Assembly: GCA_951802195.1 (NCBI GenBank) | Contig: OX637632.1 | Coordinates: forward strand, 744,001 to 808,000 | Length of the DNA stretch: 64,000 bases | Direction of reading: 5' to 3' | DNA from: Tausonia pullulans | Lineage: Eukaryota; Basidiomycota; Tremellomycetes; Cystofilobasidiales; Mrakiaceae | In this document: piece by piece, positions 33,969-45,611 of the stretch | Layout of the letters: each line of letters opens with the position of its first letter | Position numbering within the stretch: the first letter of the stretch is position 1 | Notes under the pieces: model-generated | Databases searched by the model: none | What the model was told of the DNA's origin: nothing | What the model saw: only the letters and a program-made list of their open reading frames with translations | Made by a program: the position numbers and the translations under genes

Positions 33969-36846
33969 ATGGATATACCTTCCTCAACCACTGCTCCTCC
34001 TGCCCTGAACCGCACCCAAAGCAACCCCCGAACGAACCCGGTCGTTGAAAACGAGAAGACGGACGAGGTATGTTGTCGAACGAGCAAGCCACGAACGTGG
34101 TGAGTCCTATATCGTCCTCAAGCGCTGATGAGTTTCCCTCCCCTCCCCCTCCTTTCTTGCAGTCCGATGAACCCCCTTGTAGTGGGCACTCCCAGCAGCT
34201 CACCCCGCACACCGCTCTCAGCAAGGAGCCCGGCTACTTCATTACCAGTGTGAACCCGGTCTCTGAGCAAGAGAAGACTGCCACCAACCCCTCTACCGGG
34301 TTCTTTGGTCGCGTGAGTCGCCACACCAGCTCTTCAAGCATTGCCTAGCCCGATTGAGCGAAGCACGCCACGATCTAACCCTGCCTCTCCCTTATCTTCC
34401 CTCCTCCTTCCTCTCCGTCCCGCTTTCACTCTCACCTTCCTCTAGGTCCTTGGACGTGTCTACGACAAGGACTCGAAGTCTCAGGTGCGTCATCTCGAGC
34501 TGGTGGAGGGGGCGACCGCTCTCCCATCCCTTTACACGTTCTTCGGGCTCCACCGAGCGCCCGCGTGTGACCATTTCTTGGCGGGGTGAGTGGCCAGCTG
34601 ACTTCCTCCTTCCTTTCCCTTTTCCATCTCTCCTCTTCTCTCATCTCGCGTGTCATCTCGCAATCGCACACTCTCGCCCACTGCAGTCGACGCCCGATGT
34701 CGCCTCGCCGCACCGAGACCCTGGTTCGTCGCTTTTCCGCCCTTCCCATCTGGCCGCCACTACGGCTCATCTTTCCGTCTTCATTGCCGCCACTGACGCC
34801 ATCTCCGTTCTCTCCTCTTCGTCTCCCTTCTCATATAGAACTTGTCAGCCCCTCTCGTGCTACCTCGATCCGGCCCAACCTCCGCAAGGCCCCCACCGCG
34901 CCCAACGCCGCGACCGACGGCTTCCCTACAGCCTACCCCTCGCGCGCCAATTCGCAGGGCCCGCCGGGCACTCGGACACCCTACATAAGCGGCGACGGTC
35001 CGCCCCTCTCCCGGCTCCCGCTCAAGGACCTCCTCCTCAACCCAAAGAAGAAGCTCGCCAGCGATGTGGGCCTCACCTGGAAGGTCGCGTTCAAGAACCT
35101 TTTCTTTTCGAGCTGGCTCAACATAATGGTGAGTCGGTCCCTGCTGCAGAGAGTGTGTCCAATTTCATCGCTGACTTTTTCTCCTCCCTCCCCTCTCGGT
35201 CAGCTCGTCTTCATCCCGGTGTCCTGGGCGATGCACTTCTCGCACCAGTCAGACACCCTTATCTTTGTCTTCTCGTTCCTCGCCATCGTCCCCCTGGCCT
35301 CGTGCCTGTGAGTCAGATACTGTCTGGCTTGGCGCCTCGTCGCTGACAGGATCATCTTGTTGCAGGGGTTTCGCTACCGAGCAACTTGCCCTTCGTGTCG
35401 GAGACTCTCTTGGCGGTCTCCTGAACGCCACGTTCGGTAATGCCGTCGAGCTCCTCATCTCGATCCTCGCGCTCGTCAAGGGAGAGATCGACATTGTCCA
35501 GTCTTCGTGCGTGTCTTCTCGCTTTCGCCCCCTCAGAGGTCACGCTGACTCTTTCGTCCTCCACATCGTCCACCAGGATGATCGGCTCAATTCTTTCGAA
35601 CACACTTCTCGTCCTCGGCATGTGCTTCTTCGCTGGTGGTCTCCGTTTCCACGAGCAGGGATACGGTATCCGCGCCGCCCAGCTCAACATCTCCTTGCTT
35701 GGTATCACTGTCATTGCCATCGTCTTACCCTCGGCGTTCCACATCGCCCAGGGCGGCGCGGTCTTTATCAACCCGAAGGGAGAGGAGCTTGCGAGCATTC
35801 TCAGTATATCGCGCGGTATCGCCTTCCTACTTCTGTTCGTCTACGTCGGCTACCTCACGTTCCAGCTCTACACCCACGCCTATCTCTTCAAGACGGTTAC
35901 GCCGTATCAACGCCGCAAAATGGAGGCTAAGCTCGACGAAACGGCTCCCTCCCCTCCCGGATCGCACGTCTTCCGTCTCCCAGACTGGGTCCCCTCCATC
36001 GGTGGCTCGTCTTCCTCGGGTTCGTCGGCGGGATCGCTATCGAGGCGTAACTCAGATGCAACGGTCGATCTCGAGGCCGGCCCGACCCAGACAACTGTTG
36101 TTCCTAGCTCACAGGAGGAGGAAGAAGAGGAACTCGAAGTGCCCAAGCTCACTCGCCTACAGGCGGCCGTGGCCCTCGGGGTCGTCACCGTTCTCACCGG
36201 AATCGTCAGGCCTCCCTCTAACATCCTTCCACAAATACCACACAGCTAACCCACCTTATCTCTTAGACCGCCGAGTGGCTCATCGACTCGATCGACGGAA
36301 TGACGGAGACTGGTGGTGTCTCGCGCGAGTTTGTTGCCCTCATCCTTCTCCCTCTCGTCGGAAACGCGGCCGGTGTGTTTTCTTATTCTTTACAACTCGA
36401 AGAACGTTTCAATCTGACCAGGTTTTTCTTCAACAGAGCATGTCACGGCCGTTGTGGTCTCGGTCAAGGACAAAATCGACTTGTCACTCTCTATCGCTGT
36501 CGGTTCCTCGATCCAGATTGGCCTCTTCGTTATTCCCTTCCTCGTCGTGCTCGGCTGGGCCATCGGTCAGCCCCTTACCATGCGGTTTGACATGTTTGAG
36601 ACGTGAGTGGTGGTTTAGTCGTCCTTACAGTGCACGCGTCGTATCTGATTCACTCCTCACATCTTCAGTGTCGCACTGCTCCTCAGCGTCTGGATCGTCA
36701 ACTCAGCCATCCAGGACGGCAAGACCAATTATATGGAGGGCATCTGTCTCATGTCCGTCTACGCCATCCTTGCGCTCGTCACGTGGTACTACCCGGGCGC
36801 GAGGGCCATCGCCGCCGCTCAGCTTGGTGTCCCGGAGGCGGCTTAA
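33969..36846 (+). CDS. VCX1: Vacuolar Ca2+/H+ exchanger (CAX family, VCX1-like)
   Basis: Eleven exons: 33969-34067, 34163-34312, 34446-34484, 34687-34723, 34839-35128, 35204-35307, 35366-35506, 35577-36204, 36267-36372, 36437-36602 and 36669-36846, giving 645 residues. An N-terminal hydrophilic region of about 190 residues precedes two cation-exchanger repeats. Their signature helices are [14 protein letters not shown] and [17 protein letters not shown]. About 11 TM segments are seen, with an acidic, Ser-rich cytosolic loop ([10 protein letters not shown]) between the halves. Family members move Ca2+ (and Mn2+) into the vacuole in exchange for H+. The cytosolic N-terminus may be autoinhibitory as in plant CAX proteins. 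The first exon start is the least certain part. Confidence 0.9.
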
Positions 36847-39468
36847 GACTAAATAGTCTGCTCTGTTCTCTCTTCTCTTCTTCTATTTTTTTTTCTTCTT
36901 GTTCATATTTTCTTCTTTGTTCGTGAAAACACCTTTTGAAAATCTAGTACGATCCATACGACAAATCTATGGCTATCACTGATTCGTCAGACAGTTCCCC
37001 GGCCCCCTGCCTGCCTGCCATACTTCCCCCAAATCTCAGTTGACACGTCTCGCTCGAGACCGTGGTCTCGATACATCTTTTTTGCCCCGTCTCATCTGAA
37101 AAGGAGGAAGCTACGGCATCCTCATTTCGAAAAGAGAACTTCTGCCCTCATAATCGCCTTGCCGTCCCTTCCTTACTCAGCTTCGATCCCCCCTCCCTTT
37201 CAATCACCGTCGTCAAGAGCCTCACCTCTTCCCTCTCCTCGTTCGAGCCTAGAAAGCCATTCTTGCCTCCCTCTCCTCGGCTTCACCGCCTCCCCGTCGA
37301 TGTCTCCTCCTCAACCTCCTCCTCTTCTACGACAACACCGACATCGACTTCAAACCGCCCCTGGGTTTCTGAGTCCGCACCTCGACCTCTTCCCTCGAAG
37401 TCGCTGATTTCACCTTGGACTACACGCTCGCCTAATGCTCCTTCGGTTATGTGGCTGTCTCGAGCGAGACACAGATGGCATTTGCTTTTATGGTGATCTA
37501 GACGGCTGTGCGGCGGGACTGCTCTTCATCGTTGGCTTGTTTGCTCTCGTCAGCTCAAAGGACATGTTGCCAAAGTTGCCGCTCACAAATATGCTGGATT
37601 TGCATGTGATTTAGTCTTGGAGGGGGGGGGGTTAAGTCCGTCTCGCAAATGAATCTTTTAAACAACAAGTCAGTCTTACTCGTAAGTGGAAGGGGAGGAG
37701 CATTCGGATCAACTTCAGGGAGAGCCCACTGACTCTCCTGATGGCAGAGGGCCTGGACATCCCTTGACAGCTTCATCTTCGACCTGTTCGGTCTCCTCAT
37801 CAACATCTGCGGCTGTCCTGAGTTCAGCAACCTTCACGTCGAGCTCGTTGGCGTTTGGATCGCCGAGGTCAGGCTGCTGCTGTTCGGTAGGACCAGTCGT
37901 CGTGCGTGGCGGCGAAGGGCGACGATCTCATCCGTCATCCGGCTCGGCACCGAGACGGGGGATCGGGAAGGAGATCTTCTCCTCGACGGCCGGCAAGACG
38001 ACAACAATGCTGATCACCAACGAGCATCAGCCACCGTTATCGACGTCAAAGACAAAGAATCGCAAGACCTGTCCCTCGCTCCTTCAGCACTCCCTGCTCC
38101 TCATACCCATCGCCTTCCTCGCTCCTCTCAACTCATCTCATCTCTCGCCACAATTGCCAACGAACCAAGTCTCATTTAGCCTCTCGACACACACATTTCC
38201 ATCTCCCTCGCTTACGTCCTCCCCTTTTCCTCGTTTTCGGCGGACTTCCTCGCCGAGTCGCGGAGGCTCGGCTCGCAAATTCAGATCCTCTTCTGGCCCG
38301 AGGGGGCGGGCGCGCGGTGGGTGGACAGGGGAGAAGGGGGGGTTGCTTGCGCTGGCGCCGTCTCATGACACAGCGCCGGTGGTGAGGGGCGGGCTCGGGG
38401 AGGGCGGGGTTGGGTTCATCCTGATCAGGGTGTTCCTGGTGTTTGGATAAATGGAAAGAAAGATGAGAAGGCGGGGGTGAGGGTGCTGCTTGTCAGCGGT
38501 TCCATGATGGGGTTGACGGCGGGTGCACACATGCGATCGGCCGCGGAGGGCTGGCCTTGAGTGCGCCGGCTTCTGCGGGGGGGATCGAGCGAGTCTTGAC
38601 TGTGACAAGAAGCATCCGAGCATCATGCGCTGGGAGGAGGGGGAGGCTGAGAGTGTGTGCTGGCGTGGAGAAAGAAGACGAAGACGAAAAAAAAGACGAA
38701 GTAGAAAATGCAGCCAAGACGGAAGGACGGAGGGACGGAGAGACGGAGGGAGGCGTCTCGCTCGCCGCAGCTTACTCTGAATCCGGGTTTTGTCTATGTC
38801 CAGTTGCGTTCGCGCTCATACGAAAGTGAGGACCATCCTTGGCTTGGCTTGGGCGTGTGTGTTTGTTTCGCCTCGAAAAAAAAGTCGATGGAGCAGGTGC
38901 CGATTCAAGATGGTGGCTCGTGTTGATGGGCGCGCCCTGGCTCTTGCCCTCTCGCATTTGGATGCCAGTCAGGTCTGCCTCGCTCGCCGTCATCTCATTT
39001 CCTCTCCGCATCTCGTGCGACGGACCCGCGAATGTGGAGAAACAGAGTGAGCAACCGGGGCCGACGGGTGCTCCAGGGTCACCCCAGTCCTCTCTCGTCC
39101 GTTCACGCCGGCCGGGTCGCGCCTCGCTGAACTCGCGTCGTTTCGTGTGTGCCTCGCTCGCAACCTCCTCGTCCTCGCTCAACTCGTTTCACTTCCGTCC
39201 ACCAGTCTCTTCGCCGTGTCCTCACCAAAGGCGACAGAGCCCAGACAGGTACATCCTGCTCGCTTCGTTCGCTATGTCCTCCCCCTCTCCTCGCCGAGAT
39301 TAGCCAAGCTGATCACCGTCGTCCTCTCGCCCACGTATCCCCCTCTCCCTCACCTCTCCCACCCTTCTCCTCCTTGTTTCCCCTCCGCGTTTCCCCATCC
39401 CTTGGCTCTTCCGGCCCCTCCTTCTTCTCTTTCCCACTTGAATCGCTCTCAAGCAGCTCCCGAGCACG
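36847..39468. other. 2.6 kb gap with unresolved reading frames; possible broken or intron-rich host gene
   Basis: No gene could be completed here. On the plus strand a 59-codon frame (37435-37614) has a hydrophobic segment (GLLFIVGLFALVSSKDM). A stop-free frame (about 37771-38178) begins FIFDLFGLLINICGC, and a third (about 38189-38368) contains ESRRLGSQIQILFWPEG, which resembles the Glu loop of carbon-nitrogen hydrolases of the Lnt type. Their order (membrane segments, then hydrolase-like) would suit such a protein, but I could not join them by clean splice sites, so this may be a decayed gene. Imperfect ACGGA-type tandem repeats lie at about 38719-38752. The part from 38800 to 39468 is presumably the glycogenin promoter. 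Confidence 0.3.
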
Positions 39469-42400
39469 ATGGCCCCCGCGTCTCCCCAGTCGTACGCTTT
39501 CGTCACGCTCCTTTCCTCTTCATCTTATCTGTACGTTTCCACGTCTTTTCCACGCTGCCTCGCTACTTTCTCGTCATGTCGTATCGTTGTTCCGTCGGGA
39601 GCTAGCTGGGGATGTCCTCCGAGCTGAGCTGAGCTGACGGTGCCCCCGATACCCACCTCTCGCTAGCCCCGGCGCCCTCGTCCTTGGCCACGCTCTCCGC
39701 CAGTTGCACCCAAAATCCACTAATTCGATCCCGTTCAAGCTCGTCTGCCTTGTTACCCCCGAGACGGTCGATGCTGCGTCTGTCAAGGCCCTGAGGGACG
39801 TCTGGGACTTGGTCGTTGGCGTCGAGGTCCTCGAGCATGCCGCCCAGATCGAGGGCCTCAGCCTGCTAGGTGAGTGCCGTTTCTTTCGCCTCGCTGCGCA
39901 TCTCTTTCTTCCCGTCTCCCCTGTGTCTCCCCTGTGGCCCAAAGCATGCAACTTGGAAGGAGAGAGAAGGACAGCTGGGGGACTGGTTGGTCCTGATTCA
40001 TCGCGGTCGGTCGCGCTCGCGTCTTCCCCCCAACTTCTTGAGAACTCTGTCTCGTCGGAAGGCCAAGGACATCCCAAACCAATGCGGGGGGCATCTCTCG
40101 CCTACTCCGACGTTGTTCTTCTACAGATTGCGTCTCATTGCACTCCGGTAGCGGAGAAAACAGAGAGCGGATGACTTAGCAATCGAGAAGGAGGAGGAGG
40201 AGGAGGAGGAGGAGGGAGGATGACACTTCCTCTCCCCTTTCGGTCCGATCTTCCGTCCGTCGCGTCTCAGTCTACTGAGATCTGTCTCTCCCTCGCTCCC
40301 CCTCTCCTCTCTCACCACCCACAGGCCGACCGGACCTCGCCTCGGTTCTCACAAAGCTCCATGTCTTCCGGCTTACGCCCTTCTCCAAGGTTATCTTCCT
40401 CGACGCCGATGTCCTCCCTCTCCGGCCGCTCACCCACCTTTTCGGCCTGCCCCACCCGTTCGTCGTCGTTCATCTCCGCCCCCTCCCCCTTTCCCTTCCC
40501 CCTCTCTCATTCTCCTGTCATCTTTCCACCGTCTTCCCTTACGCACGCGCTCAGTATTTCCCCCCCTCTCGCTTTCGTTCCATCACTGACGCGGTTCTGC
40601 CCCTACCTGTCACACTTCAGCTTCTCGGCCGCGCCGGACACTGGATGGCCCGACTGTTTCAACTCGGGTGTCATGGTCCTCGAGCCTTCGGACTCAACGT
40701 TCGAGGGCCTTCGGGCGATGCTCGCCTCTGGCCGAGGCGTCGCGGGCTATGGCTCGTTCGACGGCGGCGACCAAGGGCGAGTTAGGGCGGCGCACTGTCA
40801 TCCTCTCTGAGGACAAACCTTCTGACAATGCTCCCGACGACGACAGCATCCTGAACCAGTACTTCAATGGCGAGGACGGCCGCCCCGAGTGGAACCGGAT
40901 CAGCTTTACTTACAACACGACGCCGACAGCCGCCTACACGTGAGCAAACCCTCTCCTTCCTGCCTCCTCTTCGCTGACCGTCTTCTCTTCCAGCTACGCT
41001 CCGGCTTACAAGCACTACGGCCCCTCCGTCTCGGCCGTCCACTTCATTGGCAACCAAAAGCCCTGGAGCGCACTCAGCTACCGCGCTCCACGCCCCCAGC
41101 CTCCTTCGGACCTTCCCTACGATTACGCCTCGCTCGTTGACCGCTGGTTCGCCGTCTACGACAAGTACGTCCGACCCACGCTCGACGCAAACGTGCCCGG
41201 AAACTGGGCGGTCCCCAAGACGGTTGCGGCTTGGGAGACGCCTAGGACGGAGAAGGCGAGCCTCGGGCTCGACGATCTCAAAAGAGTCGCGGAGCATGGG
41301 TGGAGTAAGCGGAAGTTCGAGGGAGGGTACACTTCGCTTCCGCTTGATGGGAGGATTGACCTCATGCGGCCTCGCGTCGCTGAGAAGGAGCAGCAGCCGC
41401 ACCAGGAGGAGCATACGCAGGCTAACGTGGCCGCCGTTGCGCCCACCCAGGCTTCCGCCTTTGTGCCCGCCCAAGCTCCCGCTCCTGCTCCGGCCCCTCC
41501 CCCTCCCCCGCCCAGCCATATCGAGTCGCCCGTCCCTCAGCATGCGCCTGGCGGAACGTATCTCGCGACATGGGATGCAACGCGCGAGCCCCCTCCTTCT
41601 GGAGGCGGGGCCGAGCATCACCAGATGCGCCAGCCCATCTCGGAACACTACTCGAACGCGTGGGACGAGTCGGATTCATCGGCGGATGCGAGGCGGTGGC
41701 GTGAGGCCGAGCAGGCTAGGCAGGCCATCTGGACGGTCCCGGCTGAGCTTCAGGATGGCCGGTGAGTTTCGAGCAATCAGCTTCATTAGCCTTTGATACT
41801 GACCGCTTGGTTTCTCTCTTACCAGTTACAACATGACAGCCAAGGAGGCTGACGCCTCGCGCGTCACCAAGGTTTTCCCCTGGGAATCAGGCCATCGCCG
41901 GACTCCCTCCCGCGTCTTCCCCAAGGGCTCGACCCCACCGCCGCAGAACACCCTCCCACCGCCTCCAAGAGACACGCCGGCGCTCTCGGTCCAGGCGGCT
42001 ACGCCTTCGCCTCCTGCGACGGAGACTTCCTCCTCTCCGTCGGCACCGGTGCCTCCTCGCCCGAGGAACTTCAACGAGGCGATGCGGAGCTACACCAACG
42101 CGTGGGATGAAGTCCCGAGTATCAGGCGCTACGTCGACCGCATGGTAGGCAACCACACCGGCCGCCCGAGTGTCGCTTACCAAGGCATCGAGGACCGCGG
42201 CCGCAACAGCAAGGACGACCGGTCGGATCGTCGTCGGGCCCCGAGCGAGCGTTCGAGGGACGGAGGGACCGACGGCGATGATGAGGAGGAGGATGAGACG
42301 AGCGAGGATCTAGAGGTGGAGAAAAGGATCAAGGGCGCGCAAAGCCCGAAGGGGCCACCTGGTGGTCCCTCGCGTAGGCATGGAAGGGGTGGAGATGGAG

Positions 42401-42958
42401 GAGCAGGCGGAGCTGGGGGGGGCAGCGGTGGTGCTGCGACGGGGGGAACGCAGTCGCGTGGTGTTGGAGGGGGGTCGGGAACAGACCGCATCTCGCCTAG
42501 GAACGGGGGAGGAGGAGGAGGAGGAAAAGGGGGAGGCAACTACTCCGGCAGGCAGCACCATGCTCGTCCTCAGCATCTTCACCACTCACTTTCTCACTCA
42601 GCCGCCCAAACGGACATCGTCACGCAGAAGGACGCCTCGGCGCAGACCCCTCCGGCAGACGAGCTCAGCTTTGGGGCCCGGCATTTCCGCGTCAGCTCGA
42701 CCGAGTCTGTCACGAGCGCGGGCGTCCAGACTCCTGATGGCAACGGCAACGCGAACGATGCGCCGTCACCTGGCTCAATTGGCAGGTCTTGGGGTGCGTG
42801 GTTCGCTCGCCGTGTTGAGGATAAGGAGAACAACCACTGATGCCTGCTCCCTCGCTGTTTTCTCAGACCCGGCTCGTGACGTCGGCTCTTTCAAGAAGGG
42901 TACCGAGCAGGTCCTTCAACGCTTCATTCGCGAGGCTCAGGAGGAGCAGCGGGCCTGA
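39469..42958 (+). CDS. GLG1: Glycogenin (self-glucosylating initiator of glycogen synthesis)
   Basis: Eight exons: 39469-39530, 39667-39869, 40325-40457, 40621-40776, 40847-40939, 40994-41761, 41826-42793 and 42867-42958, giving 824 residues. The GT8 catalytic domain (about 1-290) has [20 protein letters not shown], the metal-binding [31 protein letters not shown] and [10 protein letters not shown]. The tyrosines in [13 protein letters not shown] align with the self-glucosylated site of animal glycogenin. A disordered tail of about 500 residues holds VFPWESG, two NAWDE motifs and a Gly-rich stretch, and ends [20 protein letters not shown]. Intron 2 is long (455 bp, with a GGA repeat near 40187-40217). 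Intron 4 is best read with a GC donor (AAGG then GCGAGT), which restores GDQGILN. Confidence 0.9.
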
Positions 42959-43645
42959 GCAGCTTCCTTGTTTTTCTTTTTCTTTTTCTCTCTCTCTATT
43001 TTTTCGGTATACCAGTCTTCGGGAAAGTTACCCCTCCTCCCGTACCCCCATTTCTCGTTACTTAGTCATCTGGATCCTAGTCAAAAGCTTTCTCTCTTCC
43101 GCCGATTCCACATATGTTTCAGTACATGCCTCTAGCTGGCTCCTGCCTCTCTTCGCCACCATCTGGCCTTGTATTGGGTTCGCTTTCCCTCTCACCCCCG
43201 CTCCCTATCCCTGACCCTCTGTGGACGTCCAATATGATTGCTTTTGCTTGATCTTGAATTCCGTTGATCCTCGACCTTTTGGCGGATTCGGGCAGCCTAT
43301 AGAAGGTGCATCAGGAGTGAAGCAAGCATGCGCGCGTACCAGCTCAGTCTGTGCCGTTTGTTAAGAGTCCACTCACGCCCGCTTTCCCCTGCTCAGATCG
43401 TACCACATTTTCCGCTCTTCTCTTTGACAGACATCTTCGTCATCTTTCCCAATTCACGAAGCGGGGCTGGCTGGCTCTGGGGGGCGGAGCGGAGATCAGC
43501 CGGCGAGTCGCATGGTTCCGAAGGCGCAGGAAGTCCGGAACTGTAGGCAGCCCTTCCAGCTCGTACGACGCCGACGGGCAGATAGTCTGGCCCTATGCGT
43601 CCTCAGAGCTCTTGTCGAACCTCAACAACCATCCACTCTCCCATC
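42959..43645. promoter_or_regulatory. Glycogenin 3' flank and ERG25 promoter region
   Basis: 687 bp between two genes in tandem. A T/CT-rich tract lies at about 42970-43003, directly after the glycogenin stop. No gene is seen. Control elements for ERG25 (for example SREBP-type sites) probably lie here, but I could not identify one with confidence. Confidence 0.4.
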
Positions 43646-45493
43646 ATGGATCACCTCCTCGGCTCGCTTTCTGAGCGCTTTCATTTTTCTGGCTCGATGG
43701 CCAACGGCACCACACCCGCCGTCTCCCCACCACTCTACAGCGCTGCAGACCTCGAGAATCTCTCAAACCTCGAGGGATGGTGGGCATGGTACTTTATGCG
43801 CATTGGAGACCCTGTAATTGCGACGGGATTGCTTGTCTTTTTGCTTCATGAGGTGCGTGAGTGCGCTTGCTGCCATTGGCTTGGTCGCTGACGGAACGAT
43901 CGTAATGGATAGGTCGTTTACTTCGGGAGAGCGCTGCCCTGGGTCATCATCGATGCAATCCCTTACTTTAGGAAATGGAAGATCCAGCCTGTCCGTTTCA
44001 CCTGTTCAGGGTATTTGCCTCCGGCTTGCATGCCCATCTAATCTTCGTTTTTGGCGATTAGACCAAGATCCCCACAGCAACCCAGCAGTGGCACTGCGCC
44101 AAGCTCGTCCTCTTCTCCCACTTTTGCATCGAGCTGCCCTTCGTGCGTCGGTTCCTTTCTTACGTTTGTTCTTGTCCAGCTTTGTTGACTCCCACCCCCA
44201 CGCCAGATGGGTGGCTTTCACGGCGTCACCTCCTTCTTCGGGCTCAAAACGCATCAAGTCCCCTTCCCTCATTGGACGCAGATGGCCTGGCAGATCGCGG
44301 TGTTCTTCTTTGTCGAGGACACAGTCCACGTTCGTATTAATCTGTCCCCCCATCCACCTCTCTATCGTGTTTCGTACGCGATTTCCGATCAGCTGACGAA
44401 GATGCGTCTCCAGTACTTTGCCCATCGATGGCTGCACACGCCCATGATGTACAAGCGGATCCACAAGGTCCACCATGAGTACCCGGCGCCGTTTGGTCTG
44501 GTGAGAGCACGTCGTATTGAAGGGGAATTTCAAAGTGGTGAGAGGAAAGTCAGACTGACCTCGCTGTTCTCCGGTCCTTTCCAAGACCGCCGAATACGCC
44601 CATCCCTTAGAAGGTGAGGCTCCCACTGAGCCGGATACCGCTGTGCGCTCACATCTCGCTGACACCTTCTTCCCAATTTGCCAAAGTCCTTATCCTCGGT
44701 ATTGGTACCGTCGGCTCCCCTATCCTCCTCTGTGCCATAACAGGCGAGCTTCATCTCGTCACTGTGGCGCTGTGGATGACGTTGCGGCTGTTCCAGGCGA
44801 TCAACGCGCATTCGGGGTATGGTGGGTGATCGGTCGCGATAGGAACCTTGCATCGTCTGCATCTCTGACAAGGGCTTGTAGACTTTCCTTGGTCGCTGAG
44901 GCACATCCTGCCCTTCTGGGCGGGGGCAGAACACCACGGTACGATCGCTCGCCCTCTGTTTCTCCTTTCCTGCACGAAACGTGACGCTTCATATCATCTT
45001 CAGACTTCCATCACAAAGCCTTCATCAACGTGCGTCTTTCTATCCGAAAAAAAACTCCCTAGAATTTTCAGGAGGTGGCGGTGGAGCGGAGGGAGGCGGG
45101 CAGGTGAGGCGGGGCGCCCCCCCCTCGCCGGCCACTGCGTACCTCTCGGCCTATCCCTACTCGCTCCTTCATGCTCTGCCCTCCCCTCTCCTCCCCTCTT
45201 TCGCAAGCTAATATTTTTTCTCCTCTCTATTGGCGGCGGTGTCTACTCAGAACTTCTCCTCCTCCTTCCGGCACTGGGACAGCCTCTTTGGCACCGACAC
45301 CAAATACAAGGCCTACCGGGCCCGCATCGCCGCCTCCCTCGCTGCTGTGGCGGCATCGACGTCGTCGACTTCCACCGCGACCGCCGAGGAGATCCTCGCA
45401 AGGGAGGACGCGAGGGAGGAGAGGGAAGGCGAAGAGGCCGCGAGGAGGGTGTTGGAGAGGGCAGATCAAGGGAGGAAAGCCAAGGTCGCTTGA
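43646..45493 (+). CDS. ERG25: C-4 methylsterol monooxygenase
   Basis: Ten exons: 43646-43852, 43913-43990, 44062-44142, 44207-44329, 44414-44500, 44586-44613, 44687-44821, 44882-44938, 45003-45028 and 45251-45493, giving 354 residues. The fatty-acid-hydroxylase histidine boxes are all present: HRWLH, HKVHH and HHDFHH, with [12 protein letters not shown] and INAHSGYDFPWSL. Two to four TM segments lie before and between them. The enzyme is an ER di-iron oxygenase that oxidises the C-4 methyl groups of 4,4-dimethylzymosterol in ergosterol synthesis. The C-terminus after FGTDTKYK is a charged Ala/Glu/Arg-rich tail of about 60 residues, longer than in yeast, without a clear KKxx retrieval signal. 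The last intron is 222 bp. Confidence 0.93.
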
Positions 45494-45611
45494 AACGAGG
45501 GAATTGCCGGAAGGACGGATGATCATGCTGGGTCATGATGGTCATCACTGAAACGAACGAAAGAATTAAGAAACAAGGAAGCGGAACGACCCCATAGCTG
45601 TCCTTCTCCGG

